Of a stretch of DNA of 64,000 nt, positions 9,672 to 17,946 are shown piece by piece (position 1 is the first letter of the stretch; each line of letters opens with the position of its first letter). The translations under genes were made by a program, and so were the position numbers. The notes beneath the pieces were generated by a model. It saw only the letters and a program-made list of their open reading frames with translations, did no database searches and was not told where the DNA came from. The DNA comes from an uncultured Clostridia bacterium (GTDB lineage Bacteria > Bacillota > Clostridia > Oscillospirales > Ruminococcaceae), in the NCBI GenBank assembly GCA_947589355.1, contig CANPZC010000005.1, positions 36,918 through 100,917 of the forward strand, read 5' to 3'.

Positions 9672-9699
9672 ACTATACTCTTTTAATCTGTTTTGTCAA
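9672..9699 (-). promoter_or_regulatory. Sigma-A promoter of the V-ATPase operon
   Basis: TTGACA (9699-9694), 16-base spacer, TATAGT (9677-9672). Predicted start about 15 bases before the structured leader. Nothing further was recognised between 9701 and 9850. Confidence 0.8.
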
Positions 9700-9852
9700 T
9701 AGAAATAAGAATATTATTGTATTCTTGCACAGTTTTTATGTTGAATACGCCAACATTTCAGGCAATATATCAGTTAATTCCCCTGCCGCAGTGCCCTTGC
9801 GCCCCTCTGAGCGTTTGCGACAAAACATTTGTTTAGTTTTCATAATATACTA

Positions 9853-9881
9853 TTGACGTATCGCCCAAAAAGAGGTAAAAT
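9853..9881 (+). promoter_or_regulatory. Sigma-A promoter of the CBS-domain gene
   Basis: TTGACG (9853-9858), 17-base spacer, TAAAAT (9876-9881). A small GGGG/CCCC hairpin follows just after the expected start point. Confidence 0.72.
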
Positions 9882-9946
9882 ATATTCAGGGGTATTTCCC
9901 CCAAGTTAAATAACTTCAATACATGAAAGGAGGATGTGTATACGGC

Positions 9947-10387
9947 ATGAATATTCTCTTTTTGCTAAAGCCCAAGCAAGAGGTCGCGCACCTTGTCAGC
10001 GACTGCACGGTAAGACAGGCGCTTGAAAAAATGCGCTCGTCGGGCTACACCGCAATACCCATAATAAACAGAGAGGGAGAGTATATAGCGACCGTTACCG
10101 AGGGCGACTTTTTGTGGCTTGTGCTCGGCTGCGGCACCGACATACTGAAAAAGACGGAGCATATGCCGCTTCAGTCTGTAAAACTGCGGACTGTAAACAA
10201 AGCGGTAAGCGTAAACGCAAAGCTGGAAGATCTGCTTTTGATGACGATGAACCAGAACTTCGTACCCGTTGTGGACGACAGAAATATGTTTATCGGCATA
10301 ATAACAAGGCGCGATGTTCTGCAATATTTTTACAACAAGCTGCAAAATGAAAAGACCGCTGAGAAGAAAATTTCCCAGCAGGCTTAA
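9947..10387 (+). CDS. Tandem CBS-domain protein (CbpB/DarB-like)
   Basis: 146 residues made of two CBS motifs (about 10-65 and 75-135). Such free-standing CBS pairs bind adenine nucleotides; the closest family I recall is CbpB/DarB, cyclic-di-AMP receptors of Firmicutes that regulate the stringent response enzyme Rel. Typical residues include GYTAIPIINREGEYIATVTEGD in the first and NFVPVVDDRNMFIGIITRRD in the second. I chose the ATG at 9947 since the in-frame ATG at 9923 overlaps the AAAGGAGG ribosome site (9926-9933). Monocistronic with its own promoter and terminator. Ligand is inferred. Confidence 0.85.
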   Translation: MNILFLLKPKQEVAHLVSDCTVRQALEKMRSSGYTAIPIINREGEYIATVTEGDFLWLVLGCGTDILKKTEHMPLQSVKLRTVNKAVSVNAKLEDLLLMTMNQNFVPVVDDRNMFIGIITRRDVLQYFYNKLQNEKTAEKKISQQA

Positions 10388-10406
10388 CAAGGTTATATAA
10401 AAGCAT

Positions 10407-10436
10407 GGACTGCATAATATATGCAGTCCTTTTTTA
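10407..10436 (+). terminator. Intrinsic terminator after the CBS gene
   Basis: GGACTGCA (10407-10414) pairs perfectly with TGCAGTCC (10422-10429) across a 7-base loop, followed by T7. The hairpin also sits immediately beyond the convergent spoIVA stop. Confidence 0.9.
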
Positions 10437-11912
10437 TTAAAGTATCAGGCAGATGAGTCCCGAACAGCCCTCGTTTATCATGCGCTCTACCGTTTCGGCA
10501 AGCTTGCCGCGCGCTTCCTCGGGCATTTTTGAAAGCTTGTTGTGCAGTCCCTCGCCCACCAGTTCGTGAAGCGATTTGCCAAAAATATTGCTGTCCCATA
10601 TCTTTTCGGGAGATTCTTCAAAATCGTTCAGCATATAAAGCACCAGTTCCTCCGACTGCTTTTCGCTGCCGACTATAGGGCATACCTCGGCTTCGATGTT
10701 CGCTTTCAGAAGATGTATAGACGGCGCGGTAGCTTTAAGGCGAACACCGTATTTGCCTCCTTGCTTGATTATCTCAGGCTCGTCAAGAGTAAGCTCCTCG
10801 ATAGACGGCATAACTATGCCATAGCCCGTTTCTTCAAGCTGCTCGAGAGCCTGCGAGAATTTTTCAAACTTGTTGCGTATCTTAACAAGCTCAAGTATCT
10901 GCGGCATAAGGTCGCTCTCGCCGGTTATTTCAAGCCCCGTCGCCTCGCCGATTATCTTGAAGAACAGATCCTTGTTCGTGGTAACCTCTATCACCGCGCT
11001 GCCCGTTCCCATGTCTATAGAGGCTATCTTAGAGTTGACTATATGCTCACATTCCGTCAGCTTTTCGGCAAAGCATTTTATGTCTTTTATAGCCGCAACG
11101 CTTTCGGCACAGCTTTTTATCGTGCTGAAAATATCCTCTTTCAGCCAGTGACCCTTGTCAAGGGCTGCTATCCAGCGCGGCAGGTCTATGTTTATCTCCT
11201 TTACGGGGAATGCGTTTAGTATCTGCGAAAGTATGCCCTTTATGTCGTCTTCCGCAAGTTCTAAGCAGTTCACCGCGATAACGCACGCGTCATACTTTTC
11301 AGAAAGCCTTTCACACAGCGCTTTTGCTTCTTTAGAATTAGGCGTGGTAGTGTTCATAAGCACCACAAACGGCTTGCCTATCTCTTTAAGTTCGTGTATG
11401 ATGCGTTCTTCACATTCTTCATACTCATCGCGCGGCAGGTCTGTAATTGAACCGTCGGTAGTTATCACAAGCCCTATCGTTGAATGTTCGGTAATGACCT
11501 TTTGCGTTCCCACCTCTGCCGCCATGTTGAACGGCACAGGGTCGTCGAACCACGGGGTGTGTACCATGCGCGGCGCTTCGTTCTCAATGTAGCCTATCGC
11601 GCTGGGTATTATGTAACCAACGCAGTCTATCATGCGCACATTGAAGCGAATGTTGTCATCAATACATATCTCCACCGCTTCTTCGGGTATGAATTTCGGC
11701 TCGGTAGTCATTATGGTCTTTCCGCCCGAAGACTGCGGCAGTTCGTCTACCGCCCTTTCTCTGCGGAAATCGCTTTCTATGTTGGGTATAACAAGGCTCT
11801 CCATAAACTGCTTTATGAATGTCGATTTGCCGGTGCGCACAGGGCCTACCACTCCGATATAGATGTCGCCGCCCGTGCGTTTGGCAATATCTTTATAGAT
11901 GTCATTGTTCAT
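10437..11912 (-). CDS. spoIVA: Stage IV sporulation protein A, spore coat morphogenetic ATPase
   Basis: 491 residues, the expected length. SpoIVA hydrolyses ATP to polymerise on the forespore surface as the basement layer of the coat. The P-loop GPVRTGKST is at residues 23-31; the start MNNDIYKDIAKRTGGDIYIG and the ending in CSGLICLIL (amphipathic membrane-docking C-terminus) are family hallmarks. It is 27 bases downstream of a SipL-like gene, consistent with coordinated expression of two interacting coat-base proteins in the mother cell. Confidence 0.97.
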   Translation of the reverse strand: MNNDIYKDIAKRTGGDIYIGVVGPVRTGKSTFIKQFMESLVIPNIESDFRRERAVDELPQSSGGKTIMTTEPKFIPEEAVEICIDDNIRFNVRMIDCVGYIIPSAIGYIENEAPRMVHTPWFDDPVPFNMAAEVGTQKVITEHSTIGLVITTDGSITDLPRDEYEECEERIIHELKEIGKPFVVLMNTTTPNSKEAKALCERLSEKYDACVIAVNCLELAEDDIKGILSQILNAFPVKEINIDLPRWIAALDKGHWLKEDIFSTIKSCAESVAAIKDIKCFAEKLTECEHIVNSKIASIDMGTGSAVIEVTTNKDLFFKIIGEATGLEITGESDLMPQILELVKIRNKFEKFSQALEQLEETGYGIVMPSIEELTLDEPEIIKQGGKYGVRLKATAPSIHLLKANIEAEVCPIVGSEKQSEELVLYMLNDFEESPEKIWDSNIFGKSLHELVGEGLHNKLSKMPEEARGKLAETVERMINEGCSGLICLIL

Positions 11913-11939
11913 ATGCTCGGTTTCCTTTCTGTAATGCGG

Positions 11940-13484
11940 TCATTCTATATCGGGTATGAGCAGCATTTTGTCCTCGGCAAGTATGTCAGCTGCCAGATCG
12001 TTCTCACCCGTTATCGCCGAAACAGGTATGCGGTATTTCTTGGCTATGTCCCATACCCTCTCGCCGCTTTTTGCATAGTACAGCTTCAGCGCGCTCTGCC
12101 TTGCCCTTTCGGTCTGCTCTTCCGATATTTTTATATCGGTTATGAGCCGCTTTGTAATAAGCTTTGATACAGTTCCGCATATGCTCAGGTCCGCCTTTAT
12201 CTCAACGGTCGCAGGGTCGCACAGCGTGTATGAGCAGCCGACTATGTCCACCCTCGGCTCTAAAATGCTGTCCTGCGTGGCGCATTCGCTCTCTATAACG
12301 TGTTCAAAAGCCGTGTCGCTCTCTAAATATATCGGCACGCCGCTGTCGTTTCTGCCAACTAAAGCAAACGAGAGATTTCCGCTTACTATAAGGCTGTTTT
12401 TATCAAAGCTGAACCTGCCGCTGACGTTTGAAACATCGCACCAGTTGTCGTATACCGCAGCTATCTCGCCGTCTTGACAAGTAAGCCTTGCGGTGTGGGT
12501 GTGCGGCTCGCATATCTCAACGGGCACGCTCTCTATCTTCTCATCGCTCTTGTCAATGTCAAGGTCGTACCCCGTGGAATATACGTCTGTCACAAGCTCT
12601 CCCGTTTCGTATTTTACCGCGCGGCAGTTTACCAGCAGAACTATCTCACATTCAAGCGACTTCTGATCATCTCCCTTTACTATAACGCTGCAACCGCTCT
12701 GTATCAGGTCAACGTAATTTTCATAACGCTCGTCAATGCCGTCAATGTCCATTATCTGGCTGAAAGGCACCGAAAAACGCATAGTTTCAAGGCTTGCGCT
12801 GTCTTCTCCGTTTTCGCTGCTGTAAAGAACGTTTATATACGCATCGCCCTTTATCACCAGTTTGCCCGATACCAGCTTTTTCTCGCCCAGCGTTGCAATG
12901 CAGTCGCTGCGTATAACGGAAGAGATAGGCGGCTTTGTCTCGCCAAGTTCAAGTTCTTCTACAATGGTTATACGTTTTGAGGCGTACAGCCTGTTTGTCG
13001 GGTATGTCACGCTCTCGTGATACAGCTGTATGCCGCAGCCCATAGCATCTGCCACCGCCGACCTGCCTTTTTCGCAGCACAGTCTTACTTTAGATGTAAC
13101 TGCGCCGCGCAGGTCAAGTCTTCGCTGATTTACCACACGGCAGTTTATGTAGTCCGCCTTTGCCGTTACGGTAACGCACGGGTTTTTAATGCCGCTCGGT
13201 ATGTCGCATGAACGTGTGTAGCTCAGTTTCTGCTCAATGCAGCTGAGCTTGCTTGAATTTTCGCTGACGTACATCACCTTTATAACGGCGCACAGCTCAT
13301 AGGTAAGCTTGTCGCCGTTTATGCTCTGCGATACTATCCTGGGCAGCAGGCGGCATTTCAGCACCCTGAATATGTCGGGATAGTAGTCGGGAAGAATGTA
13401 GTCAAGCTCGATCGCCTGCTCGAAGCCGTTGTCAAAAGCGGTCTCCGAGGCAGTGAAGATCTCACGGTTAAGTTTAAGATCCAT
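11940..13484 (-). CDS. sipL: SipL-like SPOCS/DUF3794 protein with C-terminal LysM domain
   Basis: 514 residues. An N-terminal unique segment and SPOCS (DUF3794) modules in the middle, then a LysM domain at about 465-512 with YYAKSGERVWDIAKKYRIPV. In Clostridioides difficile the protein of this architecture, SipL, binds SpoIVA through its LysM domain and tethers the coat; the adjacent spoIVA strongly supports the same role. The start at 13484 follows an AGGAGGAAG ribosome site; an open frame extends to 13694 but lacks one and would overlap the divergent prmA promoter. Confidence 0.88.
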   Translation of the reverse strand: MDLKLNREIFTASETAFDNGFEQAIELDYILPDYYPDIFRVLKCRLLPRIVSQSINGDKLTYELCAVIKVMYVSENSSKLSCIEQKLSYTRSCDIPSGIKNPCVTVTAKADYINCRVVNQRRLDLRGAVTSKVRLCCEKGRSAVADAMGCGIQLYHESVTYPTNRLYASKRITIVEELELGETKPPISSVIRSDCIATLGEKKLVSGKLVIKGDAYINVLYSSENGEDSASLETMRFSVPFSQIMDIDGIDERYENYVDLIQSGCSVIVKGDDQKSLECEIVLLVNCRAVKYETGELVTDVYSTGYDLDIDKSDEKIESVPVEICEPHTHTARLTCQDGEIAAVYDNWCDVSNVSGRFSFDKNSLIVSGNLSFALVGRNDSGVPIYLESDTAFEHVIESECATQDSILEPRVDIVGCSYTLCDPATVEIKADLSICGTVSKLITKRLITDIKISEEQTERARQSALKLYYAKSGERVWDIAKKYRIPVSAITGENDLAADILAEDKMLLIPDIE

Positions 13485-13602
13485 AGCTTCCTCCTGTTGT
13501 GTTTTAATTACTCGTTCAGGTATTTTGAGTGTACCTAAAACATTTATATTCACACAAAACAGGCTATATGCATACAGCAAGCGCGTGCGCGAAAAATTAC
13601 TC

Positions 13603-13631
13603 TTTACAAATATTTCAAAATATGTTATACT
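13603..13631 (+). promoter_or_regulatory. Sigma-A promoter of prmA
   Basis: TTTACA (13603-13608), 17-base spacer, TATACT (13626-13631), about 30 bases before the prmA start. Confidence 0.78.
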
Positions 13632-13660
13632 AGTAATACTACTCAAAGGAAGTGCGTTGC

Positions 13661-14632
13661 ATGGATTGGACAGAGCTGAAAATATACACCTCATCGCAGG
13701 GGGTGGACGCCCTTACGGGCAGACTTATGGACATTGGCATAAGCGGTTTTGTCATTCAGGATAAAAACGACTTTGAGGATTTTCTTCAACACAAGGACGG
13801 CAACTGGGATTATATCGACGACGACCTTTACGAGCTCAGAAACGCAGAAACATCTGTCACCGTGTATATTTCAAATGATGCCGACGGCTTAGAAACGCTC
13901 TCTATGATAAAGCAGCAGCTTGCAGCTTTGAAAGCATTAGACAAGTGCGGAGAGTACGGCAGGCTGGAATGTGAATTTTCATCGGTGCGCGAGCAAGACT
14001 GGGCAAACAACTGGAAGCAGTTCTTCAAGCCGCTGAAAATAGGTGACAGACTGCTTATAAAGCCATCGTGGGAGCAAACACAGCCGCAAGATCGGCGCGT
14101 GGTGGTCGAGATAGACCCTGCGGCAAGCTTCGGCACGGGGCAGCACAACACAACGCAGCTGTGCCTTGAGCTTCTGGAAGAAAACATACAGCAAGGGGAC
14201 AAGCTTCTCGATCTGGGCTGCGGCAGCGGTATACTCTCGGTAAGCGGCGTAATGCTGGGCGCTTCATCTGCATACGCGGTGGATATCGAACAAGGAGCTG
14301 TAAACATAGCAGCCGAAAACGCCGCCAAAAACGGCATCTCTCCAAAGCGTTACAAGGCAGTGTGCGGAAATATCATTGAAGACAATGCCCTGCGCTGTAG
14401 CATTAGCAGCGGATATGACGTTGTGTGCGCAAATATAGTCGCTGATGTGCTTATAGCTATGTCACCGTTTTTTGCAGGTTTTCTCAAAAGCGGCGGCAGG
14501 CTGATAACATCGGGCATTATTGAAAAACGCTTTCCCGAAGTGCTGGAAAGTATCCTGAAAAACGGCTTCACACTTACAGGCAAAAGGCAAAAGGACGACT
14601 GGATAGCCTGCTCGTTTGTAAAAAACGCTTAG
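13661..14632 (+). CDS. prmA: Ribosomal protein L11 methyltransferase
   Basis: 323 residues. Transfers methyl groups from S-adenosylmethionine to lysines and the N-terminus of L11. An N-terminal substrate domain leads to the conserved DPAASFGTGQHNTT (about 152-165), followed by the SAM-binding LLDLGCGSGIL (182-192) and the VCANIVADVL motif that matches the family NIL signature. The ATG at 13661 lies 10 bases after AAAGGA; a GTG three codons upstream is too close to it. Followed by a PII-like gene 34 bases downstream. Confidence 0.95.
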   Translation: MDWTELKIYTSSQGVDALTGRLMDIGISGFVIQDKNDFEDFLQHKDGNWDYIDDDLYELRNAETSVTVYISNDADGLETLSMIKQQLAALKALDKCGEYGRLECEFSSVREQDWANNWKQFFKPLKIGDRLLIKPSWEQTQPQDRRVVVEIDPAASFGTGQHNTTQLCLELLEENIQQGDKLLDLGCGSGILSVSGVMLGASSAYAVDIEQGAVNIAAENAAKNGISPKRYKAVCGNIIEDNALRCSISSGYDVVCANIVADVLIAMSPFFAGFLKSGGRLITSGIIEKRFPEVLESILKNGFTLTGKRQKDDWIACSFVKNA

Positions 14633-14666
14633 CTTATCCGCTCGGCTGACAGAAAGGAGGTCAGAA

Positions 14667-15005
14667 ATGCAGCAGTTATTAGTGGTAATATTAAAGAAAT
14701 CGGAGATCGTCGATACCCTGATGCAGTCATTTGCCGAAAAGGGCATAAAGGGCGGCACGGTCGTAGAAACAACAGGTATGGCAAGATCGCTCACTAAAAG
14801 CCAGAATGTGCAGATGCTTGCCGCCATAGGCACGATACTTGGAAATATTCCGCCCACCAACGGAAACATGATAATGTTAGCTCTTCCCGAAGAACAGGTA
14901 GAAACTGCGAAAGACGTTGTGCATGAAGTGTGCGGCGATCTTTCAAAGCCCAACGCAGGCGTAATGTTTGCGCTGCCTATAACATTCTCCGAGGGTATCA
15001 TATAA
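14667..15005 (+). CDS. PII-like signalling protein
   Basis: 112 residues with the size and alternating strand/helix pattern of the GlnB/PII superfamily: begins MQQLLVVILKKSEIVDTLMQ, a plausible first strand and helix, and ends in a strand and short tail (ALPITFSEGII). A clear PII T-loop signature is not visible, so it may be a PII-like relative binding another ligand. AAAGGAGGT ribosome site precedes the start. Probably co-transcribed with prmA; no functional link is apparent. Confidence 0.6.
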   Translation: MQQLLVVILKKSEIVDTLMQSFAEKGIKGGTVVETTGMARSLTKSQNVQMLAAIGTILGNIPPTNGNMIMLALPEEQVETAKDVVHEVCGDLSKPNAGVMFALPITFSEGII

Positions 15006-15036
15006 ACGATCTATGTATTTAATATTGTTGCAAAAA

Positions 15037-15066
15037 AGAGACAGGGAATTTTCCTTGTCTCTTTTA
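15037..15066. terminator. Intrinsic terminator between the PII-like and LysR genes
   Basis: AGAGACAGGGA (15037-15047) pairs with TCCTTGTCTCT (15052-15062, one wobble) across a 4-base loop, with T4 after and A6 before, so it can serve both convergent genes. Confidence 0.85.
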
Positions 15067-15080
15067 TATATGTATATGCT

Positions 15081-15995
15081 TTACTGCTTGTTTAAGTACC
15101 TTTTCAGCTCGTCTATGTATTCCACCGCAAGTTTGCTCATTATAAGCTCTTTTTTAACTATGTAGCCTATCTCCATTATCTCCTCGCCGCCTGCATCTTC
15201 AATAGGTATGGCAATGTAGCCGTCACCGTTTAGTTCGCCGCATATTATGCCCGAGCACACCGTGTAACCGTTGAGCCCCACCATAAGATTAAGTATAGTA
15301 GCCCTGTCGCTTACCTTTATCATTCGCGGATAGTGGTTTGTGCTGAATATCTCCTCCGCATAGTAAAACGAGCTTTCTCCCCCCTGCTCAAACGACAGGC
15401 ACGGGTAGTCCTCCAGCTCTTTAAAGCTTACGCTCTCACTTTTCGCCAGCGGGTGGCTCTTGCTCATATATGCATATGCCTTGCAGTCTATCAGCTTGTG
15501 AAACTCCAGCCCGTTTGAGGAAAGCACCTTCATCATAGCCTTGCGGTTGAAATCGCTCAAATATATAACACCTATCTCGCTTCGCATAGTGCTTACGTCC
15601 TCTATAACCTCGCGCGTTTTTGTCTCCCTCACCGCAAATTCGTATTCGGCGGTGTTGTATCTCTTTACAAGCTCTACAAAGCTCTTCACCGCGAAAGAAT
15701 AATGCTGCGCCGATATCGCAAATCGCTTTTTGTGCGGCCCGTTCTTGTCGTACTGCTCCATCAGCGATTCATACTGCGTGTACAGGTATCTGGCAGACGA
15801 CAAAAACACAACTCCGTCGTTTGTCAGCGACATACCCTTGCCGCTTCGGTGAAAAATAGTTATGCCAAGCTCGTTTTCAAGCTCCCTTACAGACGATGTA
15901 AGAGACGGCTGCGATATGTAAAGTATCTGCGCCGCCTTGCTAAGCGATCCTGCCTCCGAAATAGTTATTATATAGCGCAGTTGTTGCAGCGTCAT
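15081..15995 (-). CDS. LysR-family transcriptional regulator
   Basis: 304 residues. N-terminal winged helix-turn-helix (MTLQQLRYIITISEAGSLSKAAQ..., about 1-60) and a C-terminal periplasmic-binding-like effector domain (90-300). Divergently oriented to an Rrf2 gene with 103 bases between starts, a layout in which one regulator often controls the shared region. The effector is not identifiable. The stop is followed by a terminator shared with the neighbouring gene. Confidence 0.92.
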   Translation of the reverse strand: MTLQQLRYIITISEAGSLSKAAQILYISQPSLTSSVRELENELGITIFHRSGKGMSLTNDGVVFLSSARYLYTQYESLMEQYDKNGPHKKRFAISAQHYSFAVKSFVELVKRYNTAEYEFAVRETKTREVIEDVSTMRSEIGVIYLSDFNRKAMMKVLSSNGLEFHKLIDCKAYAYMSKSHPLAKSESVSFKELEDYPCLSFEQGGESSFYYAEEIFSTNHYPRMIKVSDRATILNLMVGLNGYTVCSGIICGELNGDGYIAIPIEDAGGEEIMEIGYIVKKELIMSKLAVEYIDELKRYLNKQ

Positions 15996-16027
15996 ATTTT
16001 TTCACACTCCGTTTTAAATTTTAGTAC

Positions 16028-16060
16028 TTGAAAACCTATTAAATATATGTTATTATAGGT
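16028..16060 (+). promoter_or_regulatory. Promoter of the Rrf2 gene with overlapping inverted repeat
   Basis: TTGAAA (16028-16033), 17-base spacer, TATTAT (16051-16056). ACCTAT (16034-16039) and ATAGGT (16055-16060) form an inverted repeat that spans the spacer and -10 box, a good position for repression by the LysR or Rrf2 product. Confidence 0.65.
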
Positions 16061-16098
16061 ATATGGATATATTATAGATGTTAGGTAAGTGATCAAGT

Positions 16099-16533
16099 AT
16101 GAAAATATCTACAAAAGGAAGATATGCCCTGCGGCTGCTGCTCGATCTCTCAGAGCACCGCGGTGACGGTTATGTTGCACTGAAAGACGTTGCACAGCGG
16201 CAGAATATCTCAAAAAAGTATCTTGAACAGATAGTTCCCGTGCTGACAAAAAGCGGCGTTTTGCTTACGAACCGCGGCTATCAGGGCGGTTATATGCTCT
16301 CGGGCACGCCCGACAAGTACACAGTCGGCATGATACTGCGCCTTACCGAGGGCAGTTTAGCGCCGGTTGCCTGCCTTGACTGCGACCCCATAGGCTGCGA
16401 CAGAAGCGACAACTGCGCTACTCTGGCGGTATGGCAGGGGCTTTACAAGGTCATCAACGAATATCTGGACTCTGTTACACTTCAGGATATTCTTGACAAG
16501 CAGCACGCGGACGGCGGCGACTATGTTATATAG
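16099..16533 (+). CDS. Rrf2-family transcriptional regulator with cysteine cluster
   Basis: 144 residues. Starts with the family signature MKISTKGRYALRLLLDLSEH, a winged helix domain, and the dimerisation helix. Four cysteines occur at about 92-107 (ACLDCDPIGCDRSDNC), matching the region where IscR/NsrR-type members ligate an Fe-S cluster, so it may sense iron-sulfur status, redox or NO; CymR-like sulfur regulators are an alternative. Monocistronic-looking and divergent from the LysR gene. Confidence 0.88.
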   Translation: MKISTKGRYALRLLLDLSEHRGDGYVALKDVAQRQNISKKYLEQIVPVLTKSGVLLTNRGYQGGYMLSGTPDKYTVGMILRLTEGSLAPVACLDCDPIGCDRSDNCATLAVWQGLYKVINEYLDSVTLQDILDKQHADGGDYVI

Positions 16534-16556
16534 TACACCGTAAAATATTATAACAC

Positions 16557-16571
16557 CTACCGAAACGGTAG
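16557..16571. promoter_or_regulatory. Perfect palindrome downstream of the Rrf2 gene
   Basis: CTACCG-AAA-CGGTAG, preceded by ATAACAC and followed 7 bases later by T6 (16579-16584). It may be a weak terminator of the Rrf2 gene, or an operator for the following gene, since Rrf2 proteins bind short AT-spaced palindromes of this type. Confidence 0.45.
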
Positions 16572-16602
16572 TCAAGCATTTTTTCAGAGAGGAGCGCACC
16601 CT

Positions 16603-17064
16603 TTGAAAACAAAAGTAAAGAAGATAATACCGCCAAAGCTGCCAAGTACCGATGATATACTAAAGCTTTCAAAAAGCCTGACGGAAAACGAGAGCGAACA
16701 GAAATTTATCTGCTGCTGCCTTGCTTTAACGCTTGCCATTGCGCCCGATAACGAGCGTGATATGTATTCTGTGGTGCTCTATGCCTCTCACTTTGCAGAC
16801 GGCTTTACTGCTAATACCCTTGAAACGCTGCGGCTGTGGCAAAGCGGAAAACTTGACAGAAACTACAGCGGCGATATTCCATGGGCTATAGTTAAAAATT
16901 TCATAGGCTCATATCTTTTCAAATGGCAAAAGCCCCTTATCGCTCTCGCGCTTGAAAGTTATGATAGTTTTAAAGATAATTTAAGCGATGAGCTTATCTC
17001 AAACTGCCGCGATATACTGTGCTGCTTCGCCTTAAAAAATACATCTCTCGATATATTGCGATAA
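16603..17064 (+). CDS. Protein of unknown function
   Basis: 153 residues, helical and leucine-rich, with no signal peptide or transmembrane segment and a CCC cluster at about 37-39. TTG start preceded by GAGAGGAG. Not recognised. It follows the Rrf2 gene and a perfect palindrome by 31 bases, so it may be under the control of that regulator; this is inference. Confidence 0.6.
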   Translation: MKTKVKKIIPPKLPSTDDILKLSKSLTENESEQKFICCCLALTLAIAPDNERDMYSVVLYASHFADGFTANTLETLRLWQSGKLDRNYSGDIPWAIVKNFIGSYLFKWQKPLIALALESYDSFKDNLSDELISNCRDILCCFALKNTSLDILR

Positions 17065-17067
17065 TAC

Positions 17068-17097
17068 TTGACAATTGCCGAGCAAAAGTGTTATACT
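17068..17097 (+). promoter_or_regulatory. Sigma-A promoter of the Thr-rich membrane protein gene
   Basis: TTGACA (17068-17073), 18-base spacer, TATACT (17092-17097). Starts at the end of the preceding gene. Confidence 0.75.
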
Positions 17098-17165
17098 ATA
17101 GATACATATCTTAATATACGAAGAATATAAACACAAAGATACGCTTCCCGAATGGAGATGCAAGA

Positions 17166-17891
17166 ATGAACAATAAATATAAAATAGCAGTAACAGTGCT
17201 GGGCGTCGTCAGCGCGGTAATGATAGCAATACTGTCTATACTTATACTTTCAGACGATGACGACAAGGTGAAAAGGTCGGAAGTGACCACCGGTTTGCAG
17301 GGGAATGTCATAGTAACTCAAGACGAAACAACACCCGTTACCACCGAACCGCCGATCACTGATATTACCACTTCCGATGATGAAAGCGAGACCACGCCTG
17401 ACAGCGAAACGACTACTTCCGAGCGCACCACTCCCGAAGTTACCACGCCCGAAAGAACTACGCCGACAGAAGAAGACATTACCGACGGCAACGACTACAC
17501 CACGCCCGACGAAGAATACACAACTACGAAGCGCAAAACTACCACACCCGATGACGATGATGATGAAACATCGTCAACGCGCAAAACTACCACACCGAGG
17601 GTGACTACCACGCCTAAGAAGACCACTACACCAAAAGCGACTACAACACCGAAGAAGACTACTACCCCCAAGAAAACTACCACTCCTAAAGTAACTTCGG
17701 ATGAAGACAGCAGTATTCCCGACTACAATGATGACAGCAGCATACCTGATGACAGCAGCGCACCTGATGACAGCAGCGTGCCTGATGACAGCAGCGTGCC
17801 TGATGACAGCAGTCAGCCTGATGACAGCAGTCAGGTCGAGGACGATCCTCAGGATCCCTCACACCGCCCCGGCAACGGCTTCTGGAACTAA
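17166..17891 (+). CDS. Membrane-anchored Thr/Pro-rich low-complexity surface protein
   Basis: 241 residues: one N-terminal transmembrane helix (about 7-29) with no clear cleavage site, then an extracellular-type low-complexity region. Residues 60-175 are rich in Thr, Pro, Glu and Lys with TTTPKK units, and residues 180-225 carry at least five DDSSxP repeats, ending FWN. There is no catalytic domain. Such segments usually act as extended, often glycosylated stalks. Function unknown; possibly a fragmentary anchor or spacer protein. Confidence 0.75.
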   Translation: MNNKYKIAVTVLGVVSAVMIAILSILILSDDDDKVKRSEVTTGLQGNVIVTQDETTPVTTEPPITDITTSDDESETTPDSETTTSERTTPEVTTPERTTPTEEDITDGNDYTTPDEEYTTTKRKTTTPDDDDDETSSTRKTTTPRVTTTPKKTTTPKATTTPKKTTTPKKTTTPKVTSDEDSSIPDYNDDSSIPDDSSAPDDSSVPDDSSVPDDSSQPDDSSQVEDDPQDPSHRPGNGFWN

Positions 17892-17905
17892 AAATACATA
17901 AACAA

Positions 17906-17939
17906 AGTGCAGCACTGTTTGGTACTGCACTTTTATTTT
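17906..17939 (+). terminator. Intrinsic terminator
   Basis: AGTGCAG (17906-17912) with CTGCACT (17925-17931) and a T-rich tail TTTATTTT. Lies between two convergent genes. Confidence 0.8.
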
Positions 17940-17946
17940 GTGTAAA

